A stretch of DNA of 64,000 nucleotides from Lactiplantibacillus pingfangensis (GTDB taxonomy: Bacteria; Bacillota; Bacilli; Lactobacillales; Lactobacillaceae). The notes under the pieces are model-generated. The model saw only the letters and a program-made list of their open reading frames with translations, made no database searches and was not told the DNA's origin. A program made the translations under genes and the position numbers. The stretch is from NCBI RefSeq assembly GCF_005404945.1, contig NZ_BJDG01000009.1, positions 47,934-111,933 of the forward strand, given 5' to 3'. The first letter of the stretch is position 1. Every line of letters begins with the position of its first letter. Shown here piece after piece: positions 16,952 to 25,054 of the stretch.

Positions 16952-18654
16952 TAGCGTGCCTCCCGTTCGGCTTGGACAAATTTAGCGACGAATTCGGTGG
17001 GGTTGAGTTGGTTTTGCTCAGCTAGTGTGTAAAGGCTCGTCTTCGCTAAGGAGGCCTGTTCAATGATGGCGTCGTTAGTTAAGACGTTAGCAGGCGCATC
17101 GTCCATGAGCACGTTGCCGTTACCAAGCACGATCGTTCGGTCCGTATATTCGAGCATAAGATGCATATCGTGGGTGATCAACATGATGGTCATCCCTTGT
17201 TCACGATTAATTTTAGTTAAAAAGGTCATCATTTCGGTGTAGTGCTGTAAATCTTGGCCGGCAGTTGGTTCATCAAGAATCAACATCGCTGGTTCAAGCA
17301 CTAAGATGGCTGCGATGGTAACCCGTTTCTTTTGACCGAAACTTAGGGCTGAAATTGGCCAGTGTCGGAACTCGTAAAGGCCACAGACTTTTAAGGTGGC
17401 TAGCACCCGCTTTTCAATTGTCGCGGGTTCGAGGCCACGTAAAACTAAGCCCGCCGCGACCTCGTCAAAAATTAACGTTTTTGAGAGCATCTGGTTAGGG
17501 TCTTGTAAAATGTACCCAATATGATCAGCCCGTTCTTTGACTGATAGCGCTGCTAAATTCTGACCATCAAAGCTTAATTGGCCAGCCTGGGGCGTTAAGA
17601 ATCCTGTAATTAAATTACTGAGCGTTGATTTACCGGTCCCATTTTGACCGACCAGACTAATCATTTCACCGCGATGCAATGTTAGTGACAGGTCGTCGAT
17701 AATTCGGTGTTTTGGCTCATAACCAAAGCACAAATGCGTGAGCGTTAATAGTGGTTCCGTGTGCACAATCGGTGCCTTGAGTGTGATGTCAGCGCTCCAC
17801 GCCTGCAGCTTTTCCGTTAAATTAGGAACGGTTAAACGGGAGAGCTGATCCAAGTGGTCGCAATTATCCAAGTCAATCCCAGCATGCAATAAGGCCGATA
17901 AATAGAGCGGTTCACGCAGCCCTAATTGGGCCATGAGTGATTGACGTAAGATTGGTTCCGGTTGGTCATTGGCAACGATGCGACCTTCTTGCATGACGAC
18001 TAAGCGGTCGATCGGTTGTTGGAGTACGTCTTCAATCCGATGCTCAATAATAATGACCGTCAAATCTTCACTGTGCGTTAATTGATCAATTAACGCCATT
18101 GAGGCCTTGCCAGACGCGGGGTCTAAACTCGCTAAAGGTTCATCAAAGAGTAAAATCTTACTATTATCAATGAGGACGCCAGCCATGGCGACACGTTGTT
18201 TCTGACCACCAGATAACTCTTGTGGCCGATGGGTCAGCAAGTCTTGTAACTCGAGGGTCTGAGCCCATTTAGCGGTATCAGTGCGCATGGTAGCCTGATC
18301 TTGCTGGTCGTTTTCTAATGAGAAGGCCATGTCTTCTACGACGGTCAGGCCAACGAATTGACTGTCAGGATCTTGTAAAACGGTCCCAACTTGCATGGAT
18401 AGGTCAAAAATAGTGCTCGTCTTGATAGCTTGACCATTGATCAACACTTGACCGCTCATTTTTCCGGGATAGGATTGTGGAATCAGCCCGTTTAAACAAC
18501 GACCTAGGGTGGATTTACCTGAACCAGAAGGGCCCGCGATTAGGACCTTTTCACCTGGATAAATATCCAAGTTCAAGTGTCGTAAGGTGGGCTCAGTCTG
18601 ACTATCATATTGAAATGAAAAATCTTTAAAACTAATGATTGGTGCTGTCATCAT
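16951..18654 (-). CDS. ECF transporter ATPase, two fused ABC domains
   Basis: A 567-residue cytoplasmic ATPase with two nucleotide-binding domains in one chain. Domain 1: Walker A GPSGSGKST, signature LSGGQKQRVAM, Walker B ILLFDEPLASLDP. Domain 2 (from about residue 300): Walker A GQNGTGKST, signature LSFGQKKRVTI, Walker B MLILDEPTAGQD. The fused form replaces the EcfA1/EcfA2 pair. The start ATGATG at 18654 follows AGGAA and lies one base after the S-component stop codon. Confidence 0.92.
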   Translation of the reverse strand: MMTAPIISFKDFSFQYDSQTEPTLRHLNLDIYPGEKVLIAGPSGSGKSTLGRCLNGLIPQSYPGKMSGQVLINGQAIKTSTIFDLSMQVGTVLQDPDSQFVGLTVVEDMAFSLENDQQDQATMRTDTAKWAQTLELQDLLTHRPQELSGGQKQRVAMAGVLIDNSKILLFDEPLASLDPASGKASMALIDQLTHSEDLTVIIIEHRIEDVLQQPIDRLVVMQEGRIVANDQPEPILRQSLMAQLGLREPLYLSALLHAGIDLDNCDHLDQLSRLTVPNLTEKLQAWSADITLKAPIVHTEPLLTLTHLCFGYEPKHRIIDDLSLTLHRGEMISLVGQNGTGKSTLSNLITGFLTPQAGQLSFDGQNLAALSVKERADHIGYILQDPNQMLSKTLIFDEVAAGLVLRGLEPATIEKRVLATLKVCGLYEFRHWPISALSFGQKKRVTIAAILVLEPAMLILDEPTAGQDLQHYTEMMTFLTKINREQGMTIMLITHDMHLMLEYTDRTIVLGNGNVLMDDAPANVLTNDAIIEQASLAKTSLYTLAEQNQLNPTEFVAKFVQAEREAR

Positions 18655-18655
18655 A

Positions 18656-19219
18656 TTAACGTTCCTTTGTTAGACTCCCGTGTTGGGTACGTGTTCGTGC
18701 ATATAAGACGAGTAAGATGGTCCCAATAACGGCGACTGAGATTGAATCTACCAACCAAGTTGTGACCCCTTGGACGTAAACTTTGCTAGCCGGTTCATGA
18801 TAAATAATGATATCACCAGTTGGCGCTAACAGCACCCAGCCGACGAAGTTAACGATGATTTGATAAATATTGAACCAAATCAGCTTCCCTTTACCAAGGA
18901 CGCCACTGTCAATTTTGAGCCGATTCTTCGCTAAACCAAAGGCAACGCCAATCAACCCGTCGACAATGACCCAAGTCCACCAAGGAGACCCATAAGTGAC
19001 GAAGTCATTGAGCGCATGACCGATAAAGACGGCGAGCCCAGCGGCGACTGGGCCGAAAATGGCTCCTAGTAACGCTAAAAAGCCGATGGCGACATTAACT
19101 TGTGTATTTGGAATCCCAGTTGGAATGGCGACGAATTTCATGAGGACAAAAATAACTGCGGCGCCGATCCCGGTTGCTACGACGGTACGAATGGAATTAG
19201 ATTGCTTATTTTGCATCAT
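18656..19219 (-). CDS. ECF transporter substrate-binding (S) component, UPF0397 family
   Basis: A 187-residue membrane protein with about five to six helices. The segments MKFVAIPTGIPNTQVNVAIGFLALLGAIFGPVAAGL (in two pieces) and GHALNDFVTYGSPWWTWVIVDGLIG match the UPF0397 family, often named riboflavin-type S component by similarity. The preceding T-box with an ATG specifier points instead to methionine or a methionine precursor, as predicted for MtsTUV-type ECF systems of lactobacilli. The substrate is therefore an inference. Start ATGATG has GGGAG upstream. Confidence 0.85.
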   Translation of the reverse strand: MMQNKQSNSIRTVVATGIGAAVIFVLMKFVAIPTGIPNTQVNVAIGFLALLGAIFGPVAAGLAVFIGHALNDFVTYGSPWWTWVIVDGLIGVAFGLAKNRLKIDSGVLGKGKLIWFNIYQIIVNFVGWVLLAPTGDIIIYHEPASKVYVQGVTTWLVDSISVAVIGTILLVLYARTRTQHGSLTKER

Positions 19220-19291
19220 TCAGACACTCCCTAAAATAAACAATATAGTAATAAAGACGAGCAACAAGTTAGTTCAGCAAACGAAAGCCAA

Positions 19292-19528
19292 CAAAAAACG
19301 CGTCCAAAAGCAATTGCTTGCAAGGACGCGTTAGCGCGGTACCACCTAGTGTTTTCCGATGACTCGGACTTCTCATGATGGTAACGGATCGCTCCGGCCA
19401 GGTTATTGCACCTAGCAGCTTCTTCAAGACCATCTTCAGCGGGGGTTGCCATCGCTTGCACCAAATACGACTCTCTTGGGACAACCGCACGCTTACTCAT
19501 CTTGTCACAGCTTTTTCTCATCTGAATT
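19292..19528 (-). promoter_or_regulatory. T-box riboswitch, methionine (ATG) specifier
   Basis: Read on the minus strand, the leader has a Stem I base CAAGA/TCTTG, loop-E elements AGTA and GAA, the distal AGAGAGT and GGTGCAAG segments, the T-box AGGTGGTACCGCG (19335-19347) and a terminator with arms ACGCGTCC/GGACGCGT ending in T6 (19292-19332). The specifier bulge reads GAA-G-ATG-G, with ATG at 19431-19433. The second T-box in this window has the same layout (GAA-A-TAC). Uncharged tRNA-Met would bind and let transcription reach the ECF genes. Confidence 0.85.
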
Positions 19529-19534
19529 TAACTT

Positions 19535-19543
19535 ATCATAGCA
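19535..19543 (-). promoter_or_regulatory. Extended -10 promoter of the T-box/ECF operon
   Basis: On the minus strand TGCTATGAT gives an extended -10 (TGN-TATGAT; hexamer at 19535-19540); the -35 region is poor. Confidence 0.5.
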
Positions 19544-19615
19544 TACGCCAATCTGCGCAGACACGCAAGTAAATCCGAACGAATAAAACGGTTACAGTTA
19601 AATTGACCGGATTAA

Positions 19616-19885
19616 TTATTTTTTATGGACTTTATGAGCCATATAATAGGCGCCCCATTCGGCTAATTGCCCTTTTGAAATCGCCTTGGCGTAACCTTGC
19701 TCTAATAATTCTTCGAAAACTGGCAAAAATTGTGCCGTTGTTTCTTTGGCCAGAATTTTAGCTTCTTCTTGATTAGTGGTCTTCGAAAAATCCACGTCGA
19801 TTTCTGGTTTGAAACCGGCGAGTGCCTTAATGGCCGCTGAATAGATGACAGCGTCTTGATCGAGTTTTAATGTATGGACTTCCAT
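19616..19885 (-). CDS. Uncharacterised 89-aa protein
   Basis: A small soluble acidic/helical protein that I do not recognise. It starts MEVHTLKLDQDAVIYSAAIKALAG and ends with a basic YMAHKVHKK. No membrane segment or motif is evident; the predicted content is mostly helix with the central EEAKILAKETTAQFLPVFEELLEQG. GAGGTG precedes the ATG at good distance, supporting translation. It stands alone, upstream of the T-box promoter on the same strand. Confidence 0.6.
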   Translation of the reverse strand: MEVHTLKLDQDAVIYSAAIKALAGFKPEIDVDFSKTTNQEEAKILAKETTAQFLPVFEELLEQGYAKAISKGQLAEWGAYYMAHKVHKK

Positions 19886-20091
19886 TGTTAGTCACCTCAT
19901 AATTATTGTTGTATGCCTGCTGGTTGGCAGTCGTGTCGTTAGTTGTTATTATAGCGATTTATCAGTAGTGACGGTTAATTAAGGCTTCGCTAAAACAAAA
20001 ATGAGTTTTTGGATAAAAAGTATATATAACTGTTTCCTTTTGGGTATGAAATGGGGTAAACTATTTGACAAGAAGTTAACAAAGAAAGAAT

Positions 20092-20817
20092 GTGACTAAT
20101 TTGGCTTATAAGTATGAAGCAATCGCTGACAGCTTACGTCAGGACATTAAAACTGGTAAATATGCGCCGGGGGAATTGATGCCTGACCAGAACAAAATGG
20201 CAGCGACGTTTGATACAACCCGGATTACGATTCACAAAGCCATTCAATTGTTAATTATTGAAGGGATGGTTTACTCGAAACGGGGTGCGGGGACTTTTGT
20301 GCGGAAAGACTTCGGTTTGACCGACACACGGCAAGAAACGCAAGTTGATCGCCCATTGGGAACGACGCGAACGAACCAGGGGAAAAAGGTTACGAGTAAG
20401 GTATTGGAGCTGGAAGCACGCCTCCCAACTCAACGTGAAGCGGAACAACTCATGATCGACGCCATGGACCCCGTCTACGTGATTCGGCGGACGCGTTACG
20501 TTGAAGGGCAAGTGTGGGCCTACGAACATACGATTATGCCCACGAGCATTGTGACTTTAACGAAGCAAGTGCTGGAAGGGTCCATTTATGGTTATCTCGA
20601 AAAAGAACGCGGCATGTCGATTGCGGGCACGCACCGGTTAATCTCGGCCGCTAAAGCTACTGATGAAGACGTTGAGGCCATGGATGCTAAGCTTGGCGAT
20701 CCAGTTTTAGTGATCAATCAGGTGAGCTATACCGACGACGGTCAACCATTCGAAGTTTCCGAATCACACTTTCCTTATGCTAGCAGTACGGTGGTCGCAG
20801 ATATTCAAGTCCACTAA
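20092..20817 (+). CDS. GntR-family regulator with UTRA sensor domain
   Basis: A 241-residue transcription regulator of the HutC/YvoA subfamily. Residues about 5-75 form the winged helix (YEAIADSLRQDIKTGKYAPGE, then TTRITIHKAIQLLIIEGMVY and the wing KRGAGTFVRK). Residues about 95-238 are a UTRA ligand-binding domain (DPVYVIRRTRYVEGQVWAYE; FEVSESHFPY near the end), which normally senses a sugar phosphate or similar metabolite. Start GTG 20092 has only a purine-rich AAAGAAAG upstream. No target gene is adjacent on the same strand, so it may act at a distance. Confidence 0.88.
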   Translation: MTNLAYKYEAIADSLRQDIKTGKYAPGELMPDQNKMAATFDTTRITIHKAIQLLIIEGMVYSKRGAGTFVRKDFGLTDTRQETQVDRPLGTTRTNQGKKVTSKVLELEARLPTQREAEQLMIDAMDPVYVIRRTRYVEGQVWAYEHTIMPTSIVTLTKQVLEGSIYGYLEKERGMSIAGTHRLISAAKATDEDVEAMDAKLGDPVLVINQVSYTDDGQPFEVSESHFPYASSTVVADIQVH

Positions 20818-20824
20818 GCGGTTT

Positions 20825-20850
20825 AAAGACTCATTGCTGGGTCTTTTTTT
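20825..20850 (+). terminator. Terminator after the GntR gene
   Basis: AAAGACTC pairs with GGGTCTTT, followed by T7. Confidence 0.75.
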
Positions 20851-20887
20851 GTGCTTGTAAACTGTGTAACTTCGGTAATTGAGCGGT

Positions 20888-20916
20888 TTGCAATCCCGAA
20901 ATAAGAGGTGCATAAT
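20888..20916 (+). promoter_or_regulatory. Promoter of the PadR-DUF2812 operon
   Basis: TTGCAA (20888-20893), 17-base spacer, CATAAT (20911-20916). A weak cre-like AGTAAGCGTTTTCT lies at 20928-20941. Confidence 0.5.
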
Positions 20917-20966
20917 TTGAATAATATAGTAAGCGTTTTCTTAATTAAAAGGGAGGCCTTTTTATT

Positions 20967-21305
20967 ATGGCTGGAAATTTTTATCAACGATTGATCGACA
21001 AATATGAACCAATGACAGAAGCGGCGTTTTTGACGTTAGTTAGTGTCCGCAAGCCCATCAAAAGTGATGATATTCCGCAAAAAATTGCGGAGCTGACACA
21101 TAACAAGTTGCAATTAGGTTTGGGAACGTTATTCACGAATTTGCATGCAATGACTAGAGATTATTTAATGACCGAACGGGTCGATGCCGATGACGTGCAT
21201 ATTTATGAAATTACTGGGAGTGGTGAGGCACTATTGATTGCGGAACGCGACCGGTTGAAGTTATTGACTGAAATTATCGAAAATGAAGATTTAAAAGCAG
21301 AATAG
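20967..21305 (+). CDS. PadR-family transcriptional regulator
   Basis: A 112-residue winged-helix protein. MTEAAFLTLVSVRKPIKSDDI through KLQLGLGTLFTNLHAMTRDYLM and the wing IYEITGSGEALLIAERDRL fits PadR, whose last helix mediates dimerisation. The start follows GGGAGG. In Firmicutes PadR regulators often precede a DUF2812 membrane protein and repress the shared operon, as is the arrangement here. Confidence 0.85.
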   Translation: MAGNFYQRLIDKYEPMTEAAFLTLVSVRKPIKSDDIPQKIAELTHNKLQLGLGTLFTNLHAMTRDYLMTERVDADDVHIYEITGSGEALLIAERDRLKLLTEIIENEDLKAE

Positions 21306-21306
21306 T

Positions 21307-21335
21307 GATTGGACTAGGGGGAGACTAGTCCAATC
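21307..21335. promoter_or_regulatory. 11-bp perfect inverted repeat between padR and the first DUF2812 gene
   Basis: GATTGGACTAG (21307-21317) and CTAGTCCAATC (21325-21335) around a 7-base loop GGGGAGA. No T-run follows. It is a candidate PadR operator or an mRNA processing/stability hairpin placed just before the ribosome binding site. Confidence 0.55.
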
Positions 21336-21353
21336 TAATGGGGAGTGTTAGCA

Positions 21354-22148
21354 ATGCGACGTTATCGAATGATGATTAAGGGATCATCAAAAGAATTAAC
21401 TTGGTTAAATCAGCTGGCTGCGAAGGGGTGGCTGTTAACACAGGTGCATGGAAATTGGTATGACTTTGACCGAACGACGGCACACTATCGGATTTTTAGT
21501 GAATACGTGCCGAACGAGTTAGTGCCAACCTTGGCTGCTCATGAGCAAGTTTTTAAAGTGCTGGCCGCTGCGCCATTAGCGGTTGCGGCTGTTCAGGTCG
21601 TATATACTGGTAGTTCGGCGCCAAAAATGCAACAGCCGCGGGTTAACCGCCAAGATGCGCCATTACAGTTAAAAATCGCCGTCGCAATGCGCGCGCATGA
21701 CTTAAACGTGATGAACGTGTTTTTCTTTGTCGGGTTAGTGTTCATTATTACCGCGATATTTTTGACAAACGATGGGATTCCAAATGCTGTTGGGGAAGTG
21801 ATTCTTGACACTTGGTTACTAATCGTCGTGATTTTAGCGATCCGAGCGATCCGAGTTCACTTTGATGTTTCACGGTTACGGCGTGAAACTCAAAATTATG
21901 ATGGCGCTTGGTTGCCAACTAAACATGTCTTTTTAAAAAAGTTGCCTGCGGAGCTAGAAACCGAAAAAATTGACAGCATCGGGACCTGGCAACTGGTTGG
22001 TCACGATAAAAAAGGGTTTTATTGGTATGACGTCCGCACGTTGGCCAGTGAGTCCGAAATTCGGGCTGCTGTGAAGACGATTGTCCCAGTAGAAACGACG
22101 GTAACCGTGGTTGGGACATTAGGACTAGCACCAATCGGTTACTTTTAA
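21354..22148 (+). CDS. DUF2812 membrane protein (paralogue 1)
   Basis: A 264-residue protein. Residues 1 to about 110 are a DUF2812 domain (MIKGSSKELTWLNQLAAKGW, then VHGNWYDFDRT and YRIFSEYVP). Two membrane helices follow (about 118-170), then a conserved C-terminal part with RRETQNYDGAWLPTKHVFL and ending LGLAPIGYF. Function unknown; such proteins are usually paired with PadR and thought to sense or respond to envelope stress. ATG 21354 follows GGGGAG. About 45% alike by eye to the next gene, indicating tandem duplication. Confidence 0.8.
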   Translation: MRRYRMMIKGSSKELTWLNQLAAKGWLLTQVHGNWYDFDRTTAHYRIFSEYVPNELVPTLAAHEQVFKVLAAAPLAVAAVQVVYTGSSAPKMQQPRVNRQDAPLQLKIAVAMRAHDLNVMNVFFFVGLVFIITAIFLTNDGIPNAVGEVILDTWLLIVVILAIRAIRVHFDVSRLRRETQNYDGAWLPTKHVFLKKLPAELETEKIDSIGTWQLVGHDKKGFYWYDVRTLASESEIRAAVKTIVPVETTVTVVGTLGLAPIGYF

Positions 22149-22181
22149 GGGCGGTTAGTTAATAAAAGGGGAAGCGGTAAG

Positions 22182-22979
22182 ATGTGGCGATTTCGATTTT
22201 TAATCAAAGGGTCTGAACAGGAGCTAAAATGGCTGAATAAGTTGGCGAAACGTGGTTGGTGTTTAGCCGGTATTCATGGTAATTGGTATCGGTTTAAACA
22301 TGTTAGAACGACTTTTCGGATTTTTAGTGAGTATGTTCCTAGTGAATTGGTGACAGAAATTACGAAAGCAAATCGGATCTTCCAAGTTTTAGCAACCGTT
22401 CAAGTCAAAAAGCCCGATATTCAAGTGGTGTATACGGGGAGTGATCAGCCGGAAGTGATTCAGGCCCAAGTCTCACCAGGTGATCCGAAAATGCGTTTAG
22501 ATGTGGCGCTGGGGATGCGAGACAAGACACTGAACACGATGAATGTATTCATTTTTTTAGGAGTCGGATTCTTGGGAGTACTTCCTTTCCTGTTGCAAAA
22601 CGACAACCAACTTGTACTTTTTCAACTATATATCCTGTTCGCCTTGTGCATCTTGCTCTGTTTCTGGCTGAGTGCTAAAAATCTACAGAAACAGATTGTT
22701 ATTTTGCGGCGGGAGACACGTGACTATGATGGCGCATGGATGCCAACGATGCATGTGTACATTGAACCACTGACAGCCGAACTCGACACGGAGGCATTAA
22801 AGTCAGTAGGCCGGTGGCGTTTGGTGGGACATACCCGTAAAAATGGGTATTCGTATGAGCTACAAACACTAGCGTCGGAGAGCGAGATTAAGCAAGTACT
22901 CCGGCCTGTGGTACCAAGTGAAGCAACTGTCTATGTGGTCAGCTGGTTGGGCCTGGCACCAATCGGTTGGTTTATATAG
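22182..22979 (+). CDS. DUF2812 membrane protein (paralogue 2)
   Basis: A 265-residue protein with the same plan as its neighbour: DUF2812 domain (FLIKGSEQELKWLNKLAKRGW, HGNWYRFKHV, FRIFSEYVPSELV), two membrane helices (about 117-165), then RRETRDYDGAWMPTMHVYI and the ending SWLGLAPIGWFI. The sharing of both N- and C-terminal motifs shows that the whole gene was duplicated, not a single domain. A GGGGA site precedes the ATG. Last gene of the PadR operon. Confidence 0.8.
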   Translation: MWRFRFLIKGSEQELKWLNKLAKRGWCLAGIHGNWYRFKHVRTTFRIFSEYVPSELVTEITKANRIFQVLATVQVKKPDIQVVYTGSDQPEVIQAQVSPGDPKMRLDVALGMRDKTLNTMNVFIFLGVGFLGVLPFLLQNDNQLVLFQLYILFALCILLCFWLSAKNLQKQIVILRRETRDYDGAWMPTMHVYIEPLTAELDTEALKSVGRWRLVGHTRKNGYSYELQTLASESEIKQVLRPVVPSEATVYVVSWLGLAPIGWFI

Positions 22980-23037
22980 CCCTATATCGTTTGCATAGCG
23001 CTACGGAAAAGTTATAACAAGTTTAGAAACGTTAACT

Positions 23038-23082
23038 TTAAAAAAGGCGTGATCGCAAAACTAGCGGCATGCCTTTTTTGAG
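23038..23082 (+). terminator. Terminator of the PadR-DUF2812 operon
   Basis: AAAAAAGGCGTG pairs with CATGCCTTTTTT around a 16-base loop. The remaining bases to 23336 are AT-rich; I see no other gene in them. Confidence 0.65.
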
Positions 23083-23336
23083 TGGTGACAATTGTTAAAT
23101 AAATATAATATGAATAATATTAAGTGACATTAAATAAAAATAGTAGTATTCTAATGACTGGACAAAGCTGGCATTGGTTGAGTGTTTCTAAAAAGTATCA
23201 CGTAATTAAAATAAATAACACTATGAATATTTTTGTATTCGTCATACTATTTTCACAAAATCAGTATAACTTATAGTTAAGTTCAATTGGTAACGGGTGC
23301 GGTATCAGAGAACTAGAAGAAATCGAGGTGATTTTG

Positions 23337-23828
23337 ATGCGACTAAAAGATTTAACCGGTGAGACGTTTAGCCGATTGACGGTGATTAAACGTGCAGAGA
23401 GTGCGCCAAACGGGAATGCCCGGTGGTTGTGTCAATGTTCATGTGGTCGGCAAGTCGTCGTCGATAGCTATCGGCTACGCAAGGGTATTACTAAGAGTTG
23501 TGGTTGCTTACGCGCTGATGTCAGCCGTAAGAATATTTTTGAGAATCCGAAGACACGTCAAAATATGGGGCGGAGTGACAATCTCCCCTTATACCAAGGG
23601 ACTTCAGTGGATCGTTTGAAGCCGAACAGTCGTAACCGTAGTGGTGTGATTGGGGTTTCCTTTGATCGTTGTTCTCAAAAATGGGTCGCACGGTTGATGT
23701 ACCGTGGGCACTTAGTTTTAAATCAACAATTTGCAGATATGGATGATGCGATCGTTGCACGGAAACAAGCTGAAGAACGTTATGTCAAACCAATTCTAGA
23801 AGCTTATGCAAAAACTAGCGCGGAATAA
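23337..23828 (+). CDS. AP2-domain DNA-binding protein with N-terminal zinc ribbon
   Basis: A 163-residue protein. The N-terminal LTGETFSRLTVIKRA...RWLCQCSCG...KSCGCL holds four cysteines in CxCxC and CGC patterns, a module common before HNH/AP2 homing-type proteins of phages. Residues about 105-155 (SGVIGVSFDRCSQKWVARLMY, then FADMDDAIVARKQAEERY) form an AP2/ERF-like DNA-binding domain. No HNH nuclease motif is present between them, so it is either a stand-alone regulator or a nuclease-less relic of a mobile gene. ATG 23337 has GAGGTG six bases upstream. Flanked by AT-rich DNA and a terminator. Confidence 0.75.
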   Translation: MRLKDLTGETFSRLTVIKRAESAPNGNARWLCQCSCGRQVVVDSYRLRKGITKSCGCLRADVSRKNIFENPKTRQNMGRSDNLPLYQGTSVDRLKPNSRNRSGVIGVSFDRCSQKWVARLMYRGHLVLNQQFADMDDAIVARKQAEERYVKPILEAYAKTSAE

Positions 23829-23844
23829 AACGCGTACATATCAA

Positions 23845-23891
23845 AGCGGGTCGAGGCGAGTTTTTTATCGTTGCTTCGGGTCGCTTTTTTG
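23845..23891 (+). terminator. Terminator after the AP2-domain gene
   Basis: A stem of about 15 pairs (AGCGGGTCGAGGCGA with TTGCTTCGGGTCGCT, some G-U) followed by T6. Confidence 0.75.
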
Positions 23892-23976
23892 TCCCAATAA
23901 GGGCGGTTTGTTTGTTTTTTAAGGATAGAACCGCTAAGCTTAACCAGAAAATCAAGTCGAACGGAGGATTTTTAGC

Positions 23977-24771
23977 ATGGAAATGGGTTTGAAACATAAA
24001 CGGGTCTTGGTCACGGGGTCAACAAAAGGTATCGGTCGGGCAATCGCCGAAGCCTTCGCTAAGGAAGGGGCGGATGTCGTGATTAATGGCCGCCGCGCGG
24101 AAACGGTCCAAGCGGTTGTGACCGAATTGGCAACTGCTTACCCAGAAACGCAGCCAATTGCGGCCCCCTTTGATATTAGTCGTCCCGCGGAAGCAGACCA
24201 GTTATTCGAACAAGTGCCGACTGTGGATGTCCTCGTCAATAATATGGGGATCTTCGGGCCAATGGCCTATGACACGATTGACGATGAGACTTGGGAACGG
24301 TTCTTCAAGGTGAATGTGTTGTCAGGGAATCGCTTGGCACGACATTATTTGCCGGCGATGTTAGCCAATGACTTTGGGCGGATTATTTTTATTGCGAGTG
24401 AAGAGGCCGTCATGCCATCTGGTGAGATGCCGCAATATTCAATGACGAAGTCGATGAATTTGTCATTGGCTAAAAGCTTATCAAAATTGACGGTTGGGAC
24501 CCATGTCACTGTCAATACCGTCATGCCGGGCTCGACCTTGACGGAAGGGGTTCAGCATATGCTGAATGACATGTACGCCGATTCCGATCTGCCAGCGGAT
24601 CAATGGGAACACGATTTTATGATTAATCATCGGCCATTGTCCCAAATTCAACGGCTGATTCGCCCCGCTGAGATTGGCCGTTTAGCCGTCTTTGTCGCCA
24701 GTCCCTTTGCTAGCAGTTTTTCAGGTGAAGCTTTACGAGCCGATGGCGGACTAGTGCCAACGATTTTTTAA
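23977..24771 (+). CDS. Short-chain dehydrogenase/reductase (SDR)
   Basis: A 264-residue NAD(P)-dependent oxidoreductase of the classical SDR family. The cofactor motif is VTGSTKGIGRA (TGxxxGIG), followed by NNMGIFGP (NNAG-like), the Ser in IIFIASEEAV and the catalytic YSMTK. The end EALRADGGLVPTIF is the usual SDR tail. It resembles 3-oxoacyl-ACP or sugar reductases, but the substrate is unknown. CGGAGG lies nine bases before the ATG. Monocistronic. Confidence 0.9.
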   Translation: MEMGLKHKRVLVTGSTKGIGRAIAEAFAKEGADVVINGRRAETVQAVVTELATAYPETQPIAAPFDISRPAEADQLFEQVPTVDVLVNNMGIFGPMAYDTIDDETWERFFKVNVLSGNRLARHYLPAMLANDFGRIIFIASEEAVMPSGEMPQYSMTKSMNLSLAKSLSKLTVGTHVTVNTVMPGSTLTEGVQHMLNDMYADSDLPADQWEHDFMINHRPLSQIQRLIRPAEIGRLAVFVASPFASSFSGEALRADGGLVPTIF

Positions 24772-24798
24772 CCTGATCTTTGAAAGGTTACTTAGAGT

Positions 24799-24964
24799 CT
24801 GGGGCATCACTAAAATTTGACCGCTTTAGGTGACGGGTCATTTCATTAGCTGTGAGGGCCAGCCCCAGCTTGAGGAGCGGTCTGGGGCTTCGCTTTCAAG
24901 CCTAAAAAAGCAAGTCTTGAAAGACGCCCGTGGTGTAAGCGCCCAACCCATGCGCTAACGCCAC
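24799..24964. other. Strongly folded intergenic element
   Basis: Three copies or complements of one sequence, CTGGGGC (24799-24805), AGCCCCAG (24861-24868) and CTGGGGCT (24882-24889), allow two exclusive hairpins. Next come CTTTCAAG/CTTGAAAG (24893-24900, 24916-24923) and GTGGTGTAAGCGC/GCGCTAACGCCAC (24930-24942, 24952-24964). No T-run follows directly; the first terminator is at 25021. It may be a structured RNA or a repeat element; no known family is recognised. Confidence 0.45.
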
Positions 24965-24982
24965 CGACACAGCAAATTCCAT
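24902..24982 (-). CDS. Possible 26-aa peptide
   Basis: An ATG at 24982 on the minus strand is preceded by AGGAG at seven bases, and reads 26 codons to a TAG: MEFAVSVALAHGLG then AYTTGVFQDLLF. The product is hydrophobic with one acidic start. It lies within the folded element above, so the coding match may be accidental; no family is recognised. Confidence 0.25.
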   Translation of the reverse strand: MEFAVSVALAHGLGAYTTGVFQDLLF

Positions 24983-25019
24983 GCCCCGTCTCCTGCAGCT
25001 CGATAGTGGGTCATTCAAA

Positions 25020-25054
25020 ATAACGCCAATACAATTGTACTGGCGCTTTTTTAA
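25020..25054. terminator. Terminator in the SDR-ABC intergenic region
   Basis: AACGCCAATACAATTGTACTGGCG is a long near-palindrome followed by CTTTTTT on the plus strand. Confidence 0.65.

Noticed and set aside
24799..24964. Repeated CTGGGGC/GCCCCAG as a CRISPR-like array
   Set aside because: Copies are inverted, short and irregularly spaced; no cas genes nearby.
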